Positions 6,958 through 14,864 are shown, counted from the stretch's first letter. The stretch: DNA of 37,638 bases from Rugamonas sp. (GCF_025354735.1 NZ_JANXMI010000028.1:1-37638), one strand, 5' to 3'. A program made the numbers and translations. Notes: generated by a model from the letters alone, not told the origin.

Positions 6958-7998
6958 ATGTTCAACATCTTGATTGACACCAGCGTATGGCTTGACTTGG
7001 CTGAGGATGCGAAGCAGACGCCATTGTTGTCAGTCATTGAAGAAATGATCAAGGCAGGCTTGGTGACACTAATACTGCCCGACATCGTAGTTCATGAATT
7101 CAAGGCCAATCGTGATCGAGTTGCCAAGGCAAGCGTGAAGAGTTTGTCCAGTCACTTCAACTTGGTCAAGGATGCCGTCAGAAAAGTGGGCGGCGACAAG
7201 CGCCGGACGGACGCCGTGCTGAGCCATCTGAACGACGTAAACCACAAAATACCAATCGTTGGCGGCGCTGCCGAACATACACTGACTCGCATCGAAAAAA
7301 TCTTCGAGTCGTCGCAAATAGTCCGGCCTGCTGATGATGTTGTGCTGCGAGCCGCGCAGCGGGCGATAAAAAAATTGGCTCCGTTTCACAGTGGGAAGAA
7401 CTCCATGGCAGATGCCGTGCTGATGGAGACATACCTCGCGGCAGCGAGTGCCAAATCGTCAGCCGGCCAGCGCTTCGCTTTCGTCACCCATAACACTAGC
7501 GATTTTAGTGTCGTGCAGGGGAATCGAAAGTTATCTCATATTGACTGGGGTGCTACCGCGTTCTCGCGAATCAAGTCCCTCTACTTCATCAACTTGGCGG
7601 AGGCGTTGCGCCGCGTCGAGCCATCGTTCGTTTCGGAATTGCTATGGGAGCAGTCGTGGAACCAAGAGCCAAGAAGTCTTACCGAAATGCTTCGCGAGGA
7701 AGACAAACTCACCATGCAGGTTTGGTACAACAGGCATTGGGTGCGGCGAGAAAAAATTGAAGCTGGCAAAATCAAGATCGTTGAAAAGGAAACCGATGCC
7801 CAGCTCCGATCAAGGCGCGAGGCGACAATTCAAAAGGACATCTGGGCTGGCGCACTGAAATCCGCGAAGGCGGTAGAGAAGCGTTACGGAAAACAGAATC
7901 TCGGCCCGTGGACTGACTTCGAATGGGGAATGGTCAACGGAAAATTGTCAGCAATTCGGTGGATGCTTGGCGATGAGTGGGACATGCTGGACACCTAA
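6958..7998 (+). CDS. PIN-domain protein with C-terminal extension (DUF4935/PIN_12-like)
   Basis: 346 residues. The first 200 form a PIN-like nuclease domain: D7 (ILIDTSVWLD), E47 (PDIVVHEFKANR), D152 (NSMADAVLMETY) and D182 (THNTSDFS) sit in the right order for the metal-binding acidic cluster of this RNase fold. The remaining 150 residues are charged, with no recognised domain; a basic helical stretch and an aromatic C-terminus (LGPWTDFEWGM) stand out. The protein is much longer than VapC toxins (about 130 residues), and no small antitoxin gene is adjacent. The ATG at 6958 is chosen because family homology begins there; the ribosome site is weak. The gene is bracketed by two hairpin repeats. 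A defence or RNA-cleavage role is possible but not shown. Confidence 0.8.
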   Translation: MFNILIDTSVWLDLAEDAKQTPLLSVIEEMIKAGLVTLILPDIVVHEFKANRDRVAKASVKSLSSHFNLVKDAVRKVGGDKRRTDAVLSHLNDVNHKIPIVGGAAEHTLTRIEKIFESSQIVRPADDVVLRAAQRAIKKLAPFHSGKNSMADAVLMETYLAAASAKSSAGQRFAFVTHNTSDFSVVQGNRKLSHIDWGATAFSRIKSLYFINLAEALRRVEPSFVSELLWEQSWNQEPRSLTEMLREEDKLTMQVWYNRHWVRREKIEAGKIKIVEKETDAQLRSRREATIQKDIWAGALKSAKAVEKRYGKQNLGPWTDFEWGMVNGKLSAIRWMLGDEWDMLDT

Positions 7999-8021
7999 CC
8001 AGCACTGTTTTGACCCTGTGG

Positions 8022-8070
8022 GGACAACACGACTGCTTCTTATGTAAACGTATTGAAGCAATGTGTTGTC
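8022..8070. repeat. Hairpin repeat, copy 2 (between PIN gene and aminopropyltransferase-like gene)
   Basis: Arms GACAACAC (8023-8030) and GTGTTGTC (8063-8070) pair perfectly, with an inner stem TGCTTC (8034-8039) and GAAGCA (8055-8060). It is related to copy 1 at 6838-6886 in arm sequence, length and the inner CTGCTT. No T-run follows. Confidence 0.6.
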
Positions 8071-8100
8071 ACCATGTTGGGCCTGTTAAACTGAGCGACT

Positions 8101-8886
8101 ATGTCTAAGTCTTCAAAATTCTTCACGGCCGATATTCGGTTCGACCAGCCGGGTTATCCTCCTGCCACCATCACGGAATTCGAAGGGGTGCGCAGTCTGC
8201 ACCTTGGCACGTCGTGGGTACAGGGAGCGATGCGACTTTCGAAGCCCGATAACATCGAGCTTGAGTATGTTCAAATGATGATGATGTGGCTTTTATTCGA
8301 TGACAGCCCGCGTCACATCGTCCAGCTAGGCCTCGGCAGTTCGGCACTGACCAAATTCTGCTACCGCCGCTTCCCTCAAGCCCGCGTCACGGCAGTTGAA
8401 CTCAATCCCAATGTGATCGCCATGTGCGAGGCGCAGTTCGGCCTGCCTTCCAACGATGCACGGCTTAATGTGGTGGAAATGAACGCGCTCGATTTCGTCC
8501 TCAATAAAGCAAATCATGGCACGGTCGATGTGTTGCAAGTGGACTTATACGACCAAGAGGCGCGTGGACCAGTGCTTGACTCACAAGAGTTTTACCAAGG
8601 CTGCTTCGATTGTCTGAGTGAAGACGGCATCATGACAACGAATGTCTTCGGCGACGATTTCATCAACTACGATAAAAACCTGCAAACAATGGGCCTGGTA
8701 TTCGATGCGCTGGTGTGGCTGCCAGAAGTCCATGACGCCAACATCGTTGTCATCGCTTTCAAGAAATCACCATCGCTGGATTTCAGCGTGCTCTACGAAC
8801 GTGCTGCTCATATAAAGAAGACGTTGAACTTGCCAGCCAAAAATTGGGTAAACGGCTTAAAGGGTTGGATGCTCGATCAGCAGTAG
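8101..8886 (+). CDS. Spermidine synthase-like (aminopropyltransferase/methyltransferase fold) protein, island copy
   Basis: 261 residues with the Rossmann-like fold shared by spermidine synthases. Motif I is HIVQLGLGSSALTKFC (about 72-87), followed by acidic E100 in VTAVELNPNV and then DVLQVDLYD (about 143-151). It could be a polyamine aminopropyltransferase or an SAM-dependent relative; the substrate pocket cannot be assigned by eye. GC is similar to its island neighbours and far below that of the truncated homologue at 10715-11317, which matches it from residue 61 onward at roughly 75% identity by eye. It converges tail to tail with the serine recombinase (7 bases apart). The position suggests that it is a replacement for the gene the island has split. 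Confidence 0.85.
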   Translation: MSKSSKFFTADIRFDQPGYPPATITEFEGVRSLHLGTSWVQGAMRLSKPDNIELEYVQMMMMWLLFDDSPRHIVQLGLGSSALTKFCYRRFPQARVTAVELNPNVIAMCEAQFGLPSNDARLNVVEMNALDFVLNKANHGTVDVLQVDLYDQEARGPVLDSQEFYQGCFDCLSEDGIMTTNVFGDDFINYDKNLQTMGLVFDALVWLPEVHDANIVVIAFKKSPSLDFSVLYERAAHIKKTLNLPAKNWVNGLKGWMLDQQ

Positions 8887-8893
8887 TTCAATA

Positions 8894-10639
8894 TCAAGCC
8901 GCTTTCAAGCGATCCAAGCCAACTTTACCAACGACATTGTGATCAGCTTCCATCACCTGTCCATTCTTCACGGTTCTTACAATCCCATTGCGCATGAATG
9001 CTATGAAGTAATGCTTCGCCCTGTCTGGCTTGGTCTCTGTATCGACGTAAGCCTTAATGCGATCTTCCTCGTAACCATAGCTCCGTAACTCTGTCGTCAG
9101 TTTTTCAATCTCTTCTGGCGACGATGGTTTGCAAGGACCACCAGAAAATAGCAACAACCTGCGAACAACCTTCTGCACTTCAGACTGCATGCGACTCCTG
9201 AAATGCATTCGTTCTTCCGGCTCTGCATCCATAGCTTTAAGCTGCTCCATCAACTTACCCAATACCTCGTAGGAATGCTGTTCGTCTTGTGCAGTGTTCG
9301 TCAAGGATTGGAGTTCGCTCTGAAGTTCAAGGCGCAGCTTCTTCAGGTCATTCATCTGGCCTTCAAGGGTGCGCGTCCGCGTGACCAGCATTTTGATGTC
9401 CCCACCTGTTTCCATGGCAATCATCAAGTTGCTAAAACGTTTTTCAGAATTTTCCAACATGCCTTCGCAAGCAACCAATTCGCTCCGTTTCGCGGTGATA
9501 GCATTCTTGCTTGTTTCATCGCCTAATACGCGGAGTGCGTCGACTTCGCGGGTAAATTCCATGAACTCAGATTCCAGGTCTCCGATATTGTACGAAGTGC
9601 CGATGCAACCTGCGCCGTCCAACGACTTCCCACAATAAAGGTTTCCCGGTCGTGTAGAGGATCTATTTCGCACATGCATTCCGGTACCACAGTAGCCACA
9701 CTTCACTATGCCTTGAAAGATATTAAGGTAGCGCCCTTTACGGCCTGCTGAAACTGATCCTTGATCGCGGTCACGCTCTTTCCGAAGTGCTTGAACTTCG
9801 TAAAATACTGATTTCTCGATGATTGGTGGATAGTAGTCTTCGACGAACGTATTCGTCGTGGTTTGACCATTGTGGTCTTGATCTAGCTGGAGCACACCGA
9901 TTGCGGCGATATTTTTCAGAGTAAAGTTCACCGAACTGCTCTGCCAGTACTTTGCACGGTGGATAGTCGGAATGCCCTGCTCATTGAATTGACGGACAAT
10001 GCTCCAGCCACCCATGCCGTCTTTAGAAAGTTGAAACATCCGTCGGACGATAGCGGCTTTTTCTTCAATAATTTCGTAGTGCGACCTATCGGCGGAAACT
10101 TTCAACCACCAAGGGCATCGCTTTGACAGTACTTCTTTATGTTGTTTCGCCCTGTCCTTCTTTGCATCCCATGCGGCCTTCACCCGTTTAGACTTCATCG
10201 CTGATTCTTCATGAGCGCGTGACATGGAGACCAATGCAGTCAACAATGGCAACCAATCGTTCTTCAAGCGTTCCTTGCTGTAAATCGCGGAGTCGGTCAG
10301 GGTAACAATGGTGATGCCACGGTTGATAATCTCCTGAAAGATGACCAGTGCTTCCGTTACAGGTAAGCGAGACAGGCGATCAAGCGATTCAACCAGCAGG
10401 TATGAGTCTGGCGAAACCGTTCCGTTGTCAATCGCAGCGATGAACTGGCCTAACGCGCCATGCTCATAGTTGGAGCCATAGAATGCAGAAACGCCGAGAT
10501 CATGAACGTGGAGCGTTTCGTCGAGGGTGAGGCCATGTTGGGCTGCATACTGCGCGGAGGCCGTCATCTGGCGGCGGAGTGAGTCGCCCTTCTGTTGCTC
10601 TAACGAGGAAAACCGGACGTATGAGTATGCTACTGGCAT
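8894..10639 (-). CDS. Large serine recombinase (site-specific integrase)
   Basis: 581 residues. The N-terminal resolvase domain (about 1-150) has R9 and nucleophile S11 (or S12) in YSYVRFSSLEQQ, followed by LLVESLDRLSRL. A recombinase domain follows (about 170-290), then a zinc ribbon (CGYCGTGMH and a later CGK...GC pair, about 315-350) and a long coiled-coil region (about 370-470). This is the layout of phage/ICE-type serine integrases. The ATG at 10639 is weakly served by a ribosome site. It lies next to the presumed right junction at about 10,711-10,725 and reads away from it, as integrases next to their attachment site usually do. It is the best candidate for the enzyme that inserted the island. 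Confidence 0.93.
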   Translation of the reverse strand: MPVAYSYVRFSSLEQQKGDSLRRQMTASAQYAAQHGLTLDETLHVHDLGVSAFYGSNYEHGALGQFIAAIDNGTVSPDSYLLVESLDRLSRLPVTEALVIFQEIINRGITIVTLTDSAIYSKERLKNDWLPLLTALVSMSRAHEESAMKSKRVKAAWDAKKDRAKQHKEVLSKRCPWWLKVSADRSHYEIIEEKAAIVRRMFQLSKDGMGGWSIVRQFNEQGIPTIHRAKYWQSSSVNFTLKNIAAIGVLQLDQDHNGQTTTNTFVEDYYPPIIEKSVFYEVQALRKERDRDQGSVSAGRKGRYLNIFQGIVKCGYCGTGMHVRNRSSTRPGNLYCGKSLDGAGCIGTSYNIGDLESEFMEFTREVDALRVLGDETSKNAITAKRSELVACEGMLENSEKRFSNLMIAMETGGDIKMLVTRTRTLEGQMNDLKKLRLELQSELQSLTNTAQDEQHSYEVLGKLMEQLKAMDAEPEERMHFRSRMQSEVQKVVRRLLLFSGGPCKPSSPEEIEKLTTELRSYGYEEDRIKAYVDTETKPDRAKHYFIAFMRNGIVRTVKNGQVMEADHNVVGKVGLDRLKAA

Positions 10640-10707
10640 GGGCTAGAGGATGGTGACCGAGGTGCAGATTATATCCCTCCCTGGCCCTGGGTGTGTCAAA
10701 TTGACCA

Positions 10708-10725
10708 AGGGATTATGATGTGGCT
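10708..10725. other. Presumed right attachment junction (attR) of the island
   Basis: GC content and protein homology change here. Native coding sequence similar to the aminopropyltransferase-like gene resumes at ATGATGTGG (10715-10723). The eleven bases ATGATGTGGCT are shared with the intact island copy at 8281-8291. Upstream of 10715 the similarity stops at once. Assignment of the crossover to within a few bases is inference; the other junction is not in the window. Confidence 0.5.
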
Positions 10726-11317
10726 GCTGTTCGAGGAGCGCCCGCGCCACGTCGTCCAGCTCGGCCTCGGCAGCGCGGCGCTGACCAAGTTCTGCTACCA
10801 CCGCCTGCCGGACACGCGGGTCACGGCCATCGAGCTGAACCCGAACGTGATCGACATCTGCCACGCCCAGTTCGGCCTGCCGCCCGATGACGACCGTCTC
10901 GCCGTGCGGCGCATGGACGCGCTCGACTTCGTGCTCGACCCGGCCAACGGCGACAGCGTCGACATCCTGCAAGTGGACCTGTACGACGAGGACGCGCGCG
11001 GCCCGGTGCTCGACAGCCCCGAGTTCTACCAGGCTTGCCACGACTGCCTGCGCGACGGCGGCATCATGGTCACCAACGTCTTCGGCGACTACAGCAACTA
11101 CGACAAGAACCTGCTGACGATGGAGCAGGTGTTCGATGCCGTCGTCTGGCTGCCCGAAGTCCACGACGCCAACATCGTCGTCCTCGCCTTCAAGCGCTCG
11201 CCGGTGCTCGACTTCAGCGTGCTGTATGAGCGCGCCGCCGGCATCAAGACGCGCATGAATCTGCCGGCCAAGTCGTGGGTCAACGGTCTTAAATCATGGA
11301 TGCTGGACCAGCAGTAA
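10715..11317 (+). pseudogene. 5'-truncated spermidine synthase-like gene (native remnant)
   Basis: About 200 codons matching residues 61-261 of the intact homologue at 8101-8886, including motif I (HVVQLGLGSAALTKFC), VTAIELNPNV, DILQVDLYD and the shared C-terminus (SWMLDQQ). The first 60 or so codons are absent, replaced by the recombinase promoter region. GC is typical of the sequence to the right, so this is the original chromosomal gene, cut by the insertion. A short in-frame extension to a GTG at 10691 exists but has no ribosome site or homology. The coding frame is otherwise undamaged, consistent with a recent event. Confidence 0.82.
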
Positions 11318-11348
11318 ACGCGCGGCGTCAGCGGCGGCGGGCGGCGGC

Positions 11349-12905
11349 TTAGGTGGACGTGGCGGCCGTGGCGACGGAGGAGCCGGCGGCGGCGGCGGTG
11401 GCCGGACCGGCGCTGGTGGAGTCGGCACCGGCGTCGGCATGCGCCGCCGGATGCAGCGCCGCCGCCAGCTCGCGCACCAGTCCATCCATCTGCTCGGCCG
11501 GCACCTGGGCGTAGCCGAGCATCAGCCCATTCCAGCCGCCGGCGCCCTGCGTGCGCTGCGCGCTCAAGGCATGCGCCACGATGCCGCGCTGGCGCGCCTG
11601 CGCGCTGATAGCCGCGTCGTCCAGCGCCTCGTCGTGGAAGCGCAGCGCCAGATGCATGCCGGCCGACGCCCCATGCACCGTCGCGATGACGCCGACGTGG
11701 CGCCGCACGGCCGCGATCAGCGCATCGCGCCGCTGCCGGTACAGCCGCCGCATGCGCCGCAGATGCAGCGCGAACTGGCCGCTGCGCAGGAACTCGGCCA
11801 GCGCCAGCTGCTCGGCCACGCGGCCGCGCGCCGCCGACTGCGCGCGCATCCGCGCCAGCGGCGCCGCCAGGCCCTCAGGCACGACGACGAAGGCCAGCCG
11901 CAGCGACGGAAACATGGTCTTGCTGAAGGTGCCCAGGTACAGCACCGGCGCGTCCGGCGCCAGGCCCTGCATGGCCGACAGCGGCGCGCCGTCGTAGCGG
12001 AATTCGCTGTCGTAATCGTCTTCGATAATCAGGGCGCCGGCCGCCCGCGCCGACTCTATCAGCGCCAGCCGGCGCCGCAAACTGAGCACGCTGCCGGTCG
12101 GATACTGGTGCGACGGCGTGGTGTAGATCAGGCGCGGAGGCCGCAGCAGCCAGTCGTCGGCGCCGGGCGCGATGCCATCGTCGTCGACGTCGATGCCGGC
12201 CACGTTCAGGCCCGCGCCGCGCGCCGCCGCCAGCGCGCCGCCGTAGCCGGGATTCTCCAGCCACACCGTATCGCCATCGTCGGCGAAGGCACGACAACAC
12301 AAATCGAGGCTGCTCTGCGTGCCGTCCGTGATGAAGACCTGGCCGGCGTCGCACACCACGCCGCGCGACGCCCGCAGATGATCGGCGATCGCCTCGCGCA
12401 GCGCCGGCTCGCCGGCCGCGTCGGCGTAATTAAGCTGCGCCGTCGACAGCGCGCGCCAGGCCCGCTCCAGCATGCGGCGCCACAGCGTCAGCGGAAAGTG
12501 GTCCAGCGCCGGCACGCCGGTGACGAAAGCGCCCATCATCGACGCCGCATCCGGCGGCGCGCGCAGATCGCGGGCGCGGCGCGACAGGCCGGCGTGCAAC
12601 TGCGGGGGCGAGGTCGCCGCCGGTGCCGCAGCCTGATGCGCGGGCGCCATCGACACCACTGTCGTGCCGCGCCGGTCGGTCGTCACGAAACCCTCGCTGG
12701 CCAGCTGCTCGTAGGCGTACAACACCGTGTTGCGCGCCACGCCCAGCTCCGCCGCCAGCGCGCGCGTCGCCACCAGCCGGGTGCCGGCGGCCAGCGTGCC
12801 ATGGCGGATCGCCGCCCGCAGACACTCGTGCAGCAGACGCTGACGCGGCCAGCCGCGATGGCGATGCTGTTCGGTGAAGCTGGAAATGAGCAGCGCATAA
12901 TCCAT
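11349..12905 (-). CDS. MocR/PdxR-type regulator (GntR helix-turn-helix fused to aminotransferase domain)
   Basis: 518 residues. The N-terminal winged helix-turn-helix (about 20-85; TRALAAELGVARNTVLYAYEQL) is joined by a linker to a type-I aminotransferase-fold domain (about 120-480). That domain has the NPGYGG and YTTPSHQYPTG motifs and the PLP-binding lysine K329 in GTFSKTMFPSLRLAF. Such proteins bind PLP through the lysine and use it as an effector or to sense amines. The C-terminus ends in an Ala/Thr/Ser-rich tail with no known function. The gene diverges from a pyridoxamine-phosphate-oxidase-like gene, the classic neighbour and target of MocR regulators. It converges with the truncated gene before it. 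Confidence 0.93.
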   Translation of the reverse strand: MDYALLISSFTEQHRHRGWPRQRLLHECLRAAIRHGTLAAGTRLVATRALAAELGVARNTVLYAYEQLASEGFVTTDRRGTTVVSMAPAHQAAAPAATSPPQLHAGLSRRARDLRAPPDAASMMGAFVTGVPALDHFPLTLWRRMLERAWRALSTAQLNYADAAGEPALREAIADHLRASRGVVCDAGQVFITDGTQSSLDLCCRAFADDGDTVWLENPGYGGALAAARGAGLNVAGIDVDDDGIAPGADDWLLRPPRLIYTTPSHQYPTGSVLSLRRRLALIESARAAGALIIEDDYDSEFRYDGAPLSAMQGLAPDAPVLYLGTFSKTMFPSLRLAFVVVPEGLAAPLARMRAQSAARGRVAEQLALAEFLRSGQFALHLRRMRRLYRQRRDALIAAVRRHVGVIATVHGASAGMHLALRFHDEALDDAAISAQARQRGIVAHALSAQRTQGAGGWNGLMLGYAQVPAEQMDGLVRELAAALHPAAHADAGADSTSAGPATAAAAGSSVATAATST

Positions 12906-12944
12906 GTGTTACTCCAATCTGTGGCCCCAATAAATAGACGATTA

Positions 12945-12966
12945 CTGGATCTTTATTCAGAACCAG
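12945..12966. promoter_or_regulatory. Candidate MocR operator between divergent genes
   Basis: CTGGATCT (12945-12952) and AGAACCAG (12959-12966) form an imperfect inverted repeat (7 of 8) in the 103-base gap between the MocR gene and the PNPOx-like gene. TTGGTCAC occurs 13 bases further on (12979-12986). MocR proteins commonly bind paired short repeats in such gaps; assignment is inference. Confidence 0.35.
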
Positions 12967-13008
12967 CATTCCATTATATTGGTCACTCAACTTTTTGGGA
13001 TGGAGATC

Positions 13009-13704
13009 ATGAACGAGTCAGTCACGGCGGCAGCCGCAGCATCAGTGGAAGCCAGCGCCGCAGCCCAAGCGCCGAGCGAGCGCACCCGCGTGCGCCGTTC
13101 GGCCAACCGCAGCGTCTACGACCGGGACGCGCTGCACGCCGTCATCGACGCCGCCTATCTGTGCCACGTCGCCTTTTACGACGATCGCGGCCCGCACTGC
13201 ATCCCGACCGCCTGCTGGCGCGAGGGCGAGCACCTGTACGTCCACGGCTCGAACGGCAGCCGCATGATTAAGCGATTGCTCGAAGCCGACAGCTGCACCA
13301 CCATCACCCACATCGACGGCCTGGTACTGGCGCGGTCGGCGTTCAACCATTCGATGAACTACCGCTCGGCGATGATCTACGGCCGCTACGAGCGCGTCGA
13401 GGGCGGCGCCAAACGCCCGGCGATGGCAGCGTTCATGGACTCGCTGCTGCCGGGACGCAAGGCCGAAGTCCGGCCCGGCAACGACCAGGAATACGCCGCC
13501 ACCACGGTGCTGCGCATCGCGCTCACCGAAGCGGCGTGCAAAATCCGCAGCGGCGGCCCGAACGACGACGAAGCGGATATGCGCTGGCCGGTATGGACCG
13601 GCGTGCTGCCGCTGGCGCAGGTCCAGGGTGAGCCGGCAGCCGATCCGGCATCGACGGCGCCGATGCCCGATTACGTGCGGAGCTGGCCCGCTCGGCAAAT
13701 TTGA
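13009..13704 (+). CDS. Pyridoxamine 5'-phosphate oxidase family (split-barrel flavin-binding) protein
   Basis: 231 residues. After an Ala-rich N-terminus, the region from about residue 25 (RRSANRSVYDRDALHAVIDA) matches the PNPOx-like/NimA-like split-barrel family, with CHVAFYDDRGPHCIPTACW and the glycine-containing LYVHGSNGSRM strand that would contact FMN. Proteins of this group reduce or bind small molecules and are often controlled by an adjacent MocR regulator. The ATG at 13009 is preceded by GGGATGGAG, though the spacing is tight; upstream TTG and ATG alternatives lack better sites. It ends 2 bases before the convergent unknown gene. A strict role in vitamin B6 synthesis is unlikely, because the family-specific PNP oxidase motifs are not seen. 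Confidence 0.87.
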   Translation: MNESVTAAAAASVEASAAAQAPSERTRVRRSANRSVYDRDALHAVIDAAYLCHVAFYDDRGPHCIPTACWREGEHLYVHGSNGSRMIKRLLEADSCTTITHIDGLVLARSAFNHSMNYRSAMIYGRYERVEGGAKRPAMAAFMDSLLPGRKAEVRPGNDQEYAATTVLRIALTEAACKIRSGGPNDDEADMRWPVWTGVLPLAQVQGEPAADPASTAPMPDYVRSWPARQI

Positions 13705-13706
13705 CC

Positions 13707-14219
13707 TCAGTCGTTTATCGGAATAAAAGGAATTTGATGAGGTGCTTGGTCTTTCAGATAAGTCGCCTCGGCAGCCATCTGCTTGAGGCGCTCGTCATAT
13801 TTTTTACGGAGATCTGGCGCCAGCGCTTCGCCCCGGCTGCGTACCAGGCCGTGTTTAAGGTCGGCATGCCCCATGTATTCTTCCCGCGTATCGACCACTT
13901 CCGAACCAAGACGGCGTATCGCGCGCGCCGAAATCAGCGCCAGCCCGGTGTACATTTTGGGAGGAACGTCGGCAGGCAGTTGTACCCATCGCTTCGCATA
14001 GGCCTTTGCGAGCCAGCACGCGACGTAGCGCCCCCGGTTCACCGACACTTCGTCCCGCTCAGGAGGCGATGCGAATGCCTGCGGCGACAGTTTGTTTTTC
14101 TTTAGATGATAAGGCGACAGGATCGCTCTGACTAATATCTCGTCATCCGCAATATTCCTGGGTATCGATTTGAACAGCGCCCGCGTAACCCACGCGCTAA
14201 TTGCGATTTTCCATAGCAT
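13707..14219 (-). CDS. Unknown protein, second gene of a two-gene unit
   Basis: About 170 residues with no domain that I recognise. The middle contains ILVRAILSPYHLKKN followed by AFASPP and SVNRGRYVACWLAKAYAKRW. This pattern recurs in small uncharacterised bacterial proteins found as second genes of pairs, though I cannot name the family. The start is uncertain: ATG 14219 would overlap the preceding gene by 23 bases, and GTG 14189 would start 8 bases after it. The protein is basic, with a predicted helical C-terminus (DLRKKYDERLKQMAAEA). GC is lower than in the surrounding genes, so the pair may have been acquired. A toxin/antitoxin or effector/immunity arrangement is a guess only. Confidence 0.6.
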   Translation of the reverse strand: MLWKIAISAWVTRALFKSIPRNIADDEILVRAILSPYHLKKNKLSPQAFASPPERDEVSVNRGRYVACWLAKAYAKRWVQLPADVPPKMYTGLALISARAIRRLGSEVVDTREEYMGHADLKHGLVRSRGEALAPDLRKKYDERLKQMAAEATYLKDQAPHQIPFIPIND

Positions 14220-14598
14220 TCTGGGCTGGGCTTGCCGCCACCGTTGCAACCGCAAAGTTAATGTCTTCAACATTAAACTCCCGCATAGCGCCCTCGAGCA
14301 GGATGGCGGTTCCCGTCGTCGGAGAGGTATAGAAGCTGAACAATTCGCGTCCGAGTTCGAGGCTGGCAACGCCCAAAGCCGCCTCCCATTCCATCAGCAC
14401 CGTCCCCGCGACGCTGGGCAGGACGGCATCCGGCAGTATCGTCAAGCCCGGCAATACGGCGCGCGCGTGCGAGATGGCGCCCTCGTCGATAGCGGCGGCG
14501 CCATAGCCGTCCCAATCATCGGTCAAATTGGCGATTTCATTCAATTGTTCCAGCAAGTCCGAACCCGGAAATGCGGTCGCGTCGATTGTGCTTGTCAT
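14197..14598 (-). CDS. Unknown protein with a DDWDGYGA motif, first gene of a two-gene unit
   Basis: 133 residues. The N-terminus holds EIANLTDDWDGYGAAAID, a motif that marks a widespread group of small uncharacterised bacterial and phage proteins. A later strand-rich part (LMEWEAALGVASLELGRELFSFY, then ILLEGAMREFNVED) looks like a small antiparallel sheet. The ATG at 14598 is picked over a much longer upstream frame because GGAG lies 10 bases upstream and the motif is near the start; the extra upstream residues look non-coding. It overlaps or abuts the next gene, so the two are probably co-translated. Function unknown. Confidence 0.65.
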   Translation of the reverse strand: MTSTIDATAFPGSDLLEQLNEIANLTDDWDGYGAAAIDEGAISHARAVLPGLTILPDAVLPSVAGTVLMEWEAALGVASLELGRELFSFYTSPTTGTAILLEGAMREFNVEDINFAVATVAASPAQNAMENRN

Positions 14599-14864
14599 TA
14601 TCGTTTGCTCCGGATCGTCAAAGCATACCACCAGCCGCACACCGCACTTTGATCTTACGCGCTCACGACAGCGCCGGTCAGCGCCAAACAGGGCAAGCAT
14701 CGGCGGCATGGCCGCATACTGCAGCGTCGTATCCTGAGCTGGCCGCAACCGCCCGCGATCGGCACGCGGCAGCGAAATCGGGGTCAGGACCGGGGGGCAG
14801 GCCATGGTTTCGCGATCGGGGGCATCGCTATCGGAGTCAGACCACGGTACCGGCTCTCACGCAG
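14599..14864. other. Intergenic gap with two degenerate GGTC-TGAC repeats
   Basis: 266 bases at the 3' end of the MoxR/Tld operon and upstream of the two-gene unit. Two similar stretches on the minus strand carry GGTCCTGACCCCGAT (14775-14789) and GGTCTGACTCCGAT (14832-14845). They resemble short dispersed intergenic repeats of GC-rich betaproteobacteria. No terminator with a T-run is seen after the operon. Confidence 0.35.

Larger units (their letters stand above)
1..10714. mobile_element. Right-hand part of a genomic island (left end outside the window)
   Basis: The block has clearly lower GC (about 50-55% by eye) than the sequence to its right (about 65-70%). It contains two site-specific recombinases (a tyrosine type at 6237 and a serine type at 8894-10639). 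It ends inside a spermidine-synthase-like gene whose 3' part resumes at 10715. The serine recombinase starts only about 75 bases from that junction, which is where such integrases usually sit relative to their attachment site. The native 5' part of the split gene is not seen anywhere in the window, so the left end should lie beyond position 1. The exact extent is inferred; an alternative is several smaller insertions stacked together. Confidence 0.55.

Noticed and set aside
8894-10639. Transposase or IS-type serine recombinase
   Set aside because: Length, zinc ribbon and long coiled coil fit a large serine integrase. No IS terminal repeats or TnpB-like partner are seen.
11439-13271. Very long plus-strand open frames opposite the MocR gene (and similar long frames at 21888-25067 and 25110-26543)
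   Set aside because: They are antisense to well-supported genes. Arg/Ala/His-rich sequence without domains is the expected shadow of GC-rich coding DNA.
14597-14805. Upstream extension of the DDWDGYGA gene to 14805
   Set aside because: The added residues are basic, cysteine- and proline-rich with no homology, while the ATG at 14598 has a ribosome site. The extra part lies over the repeat-bearing gap.
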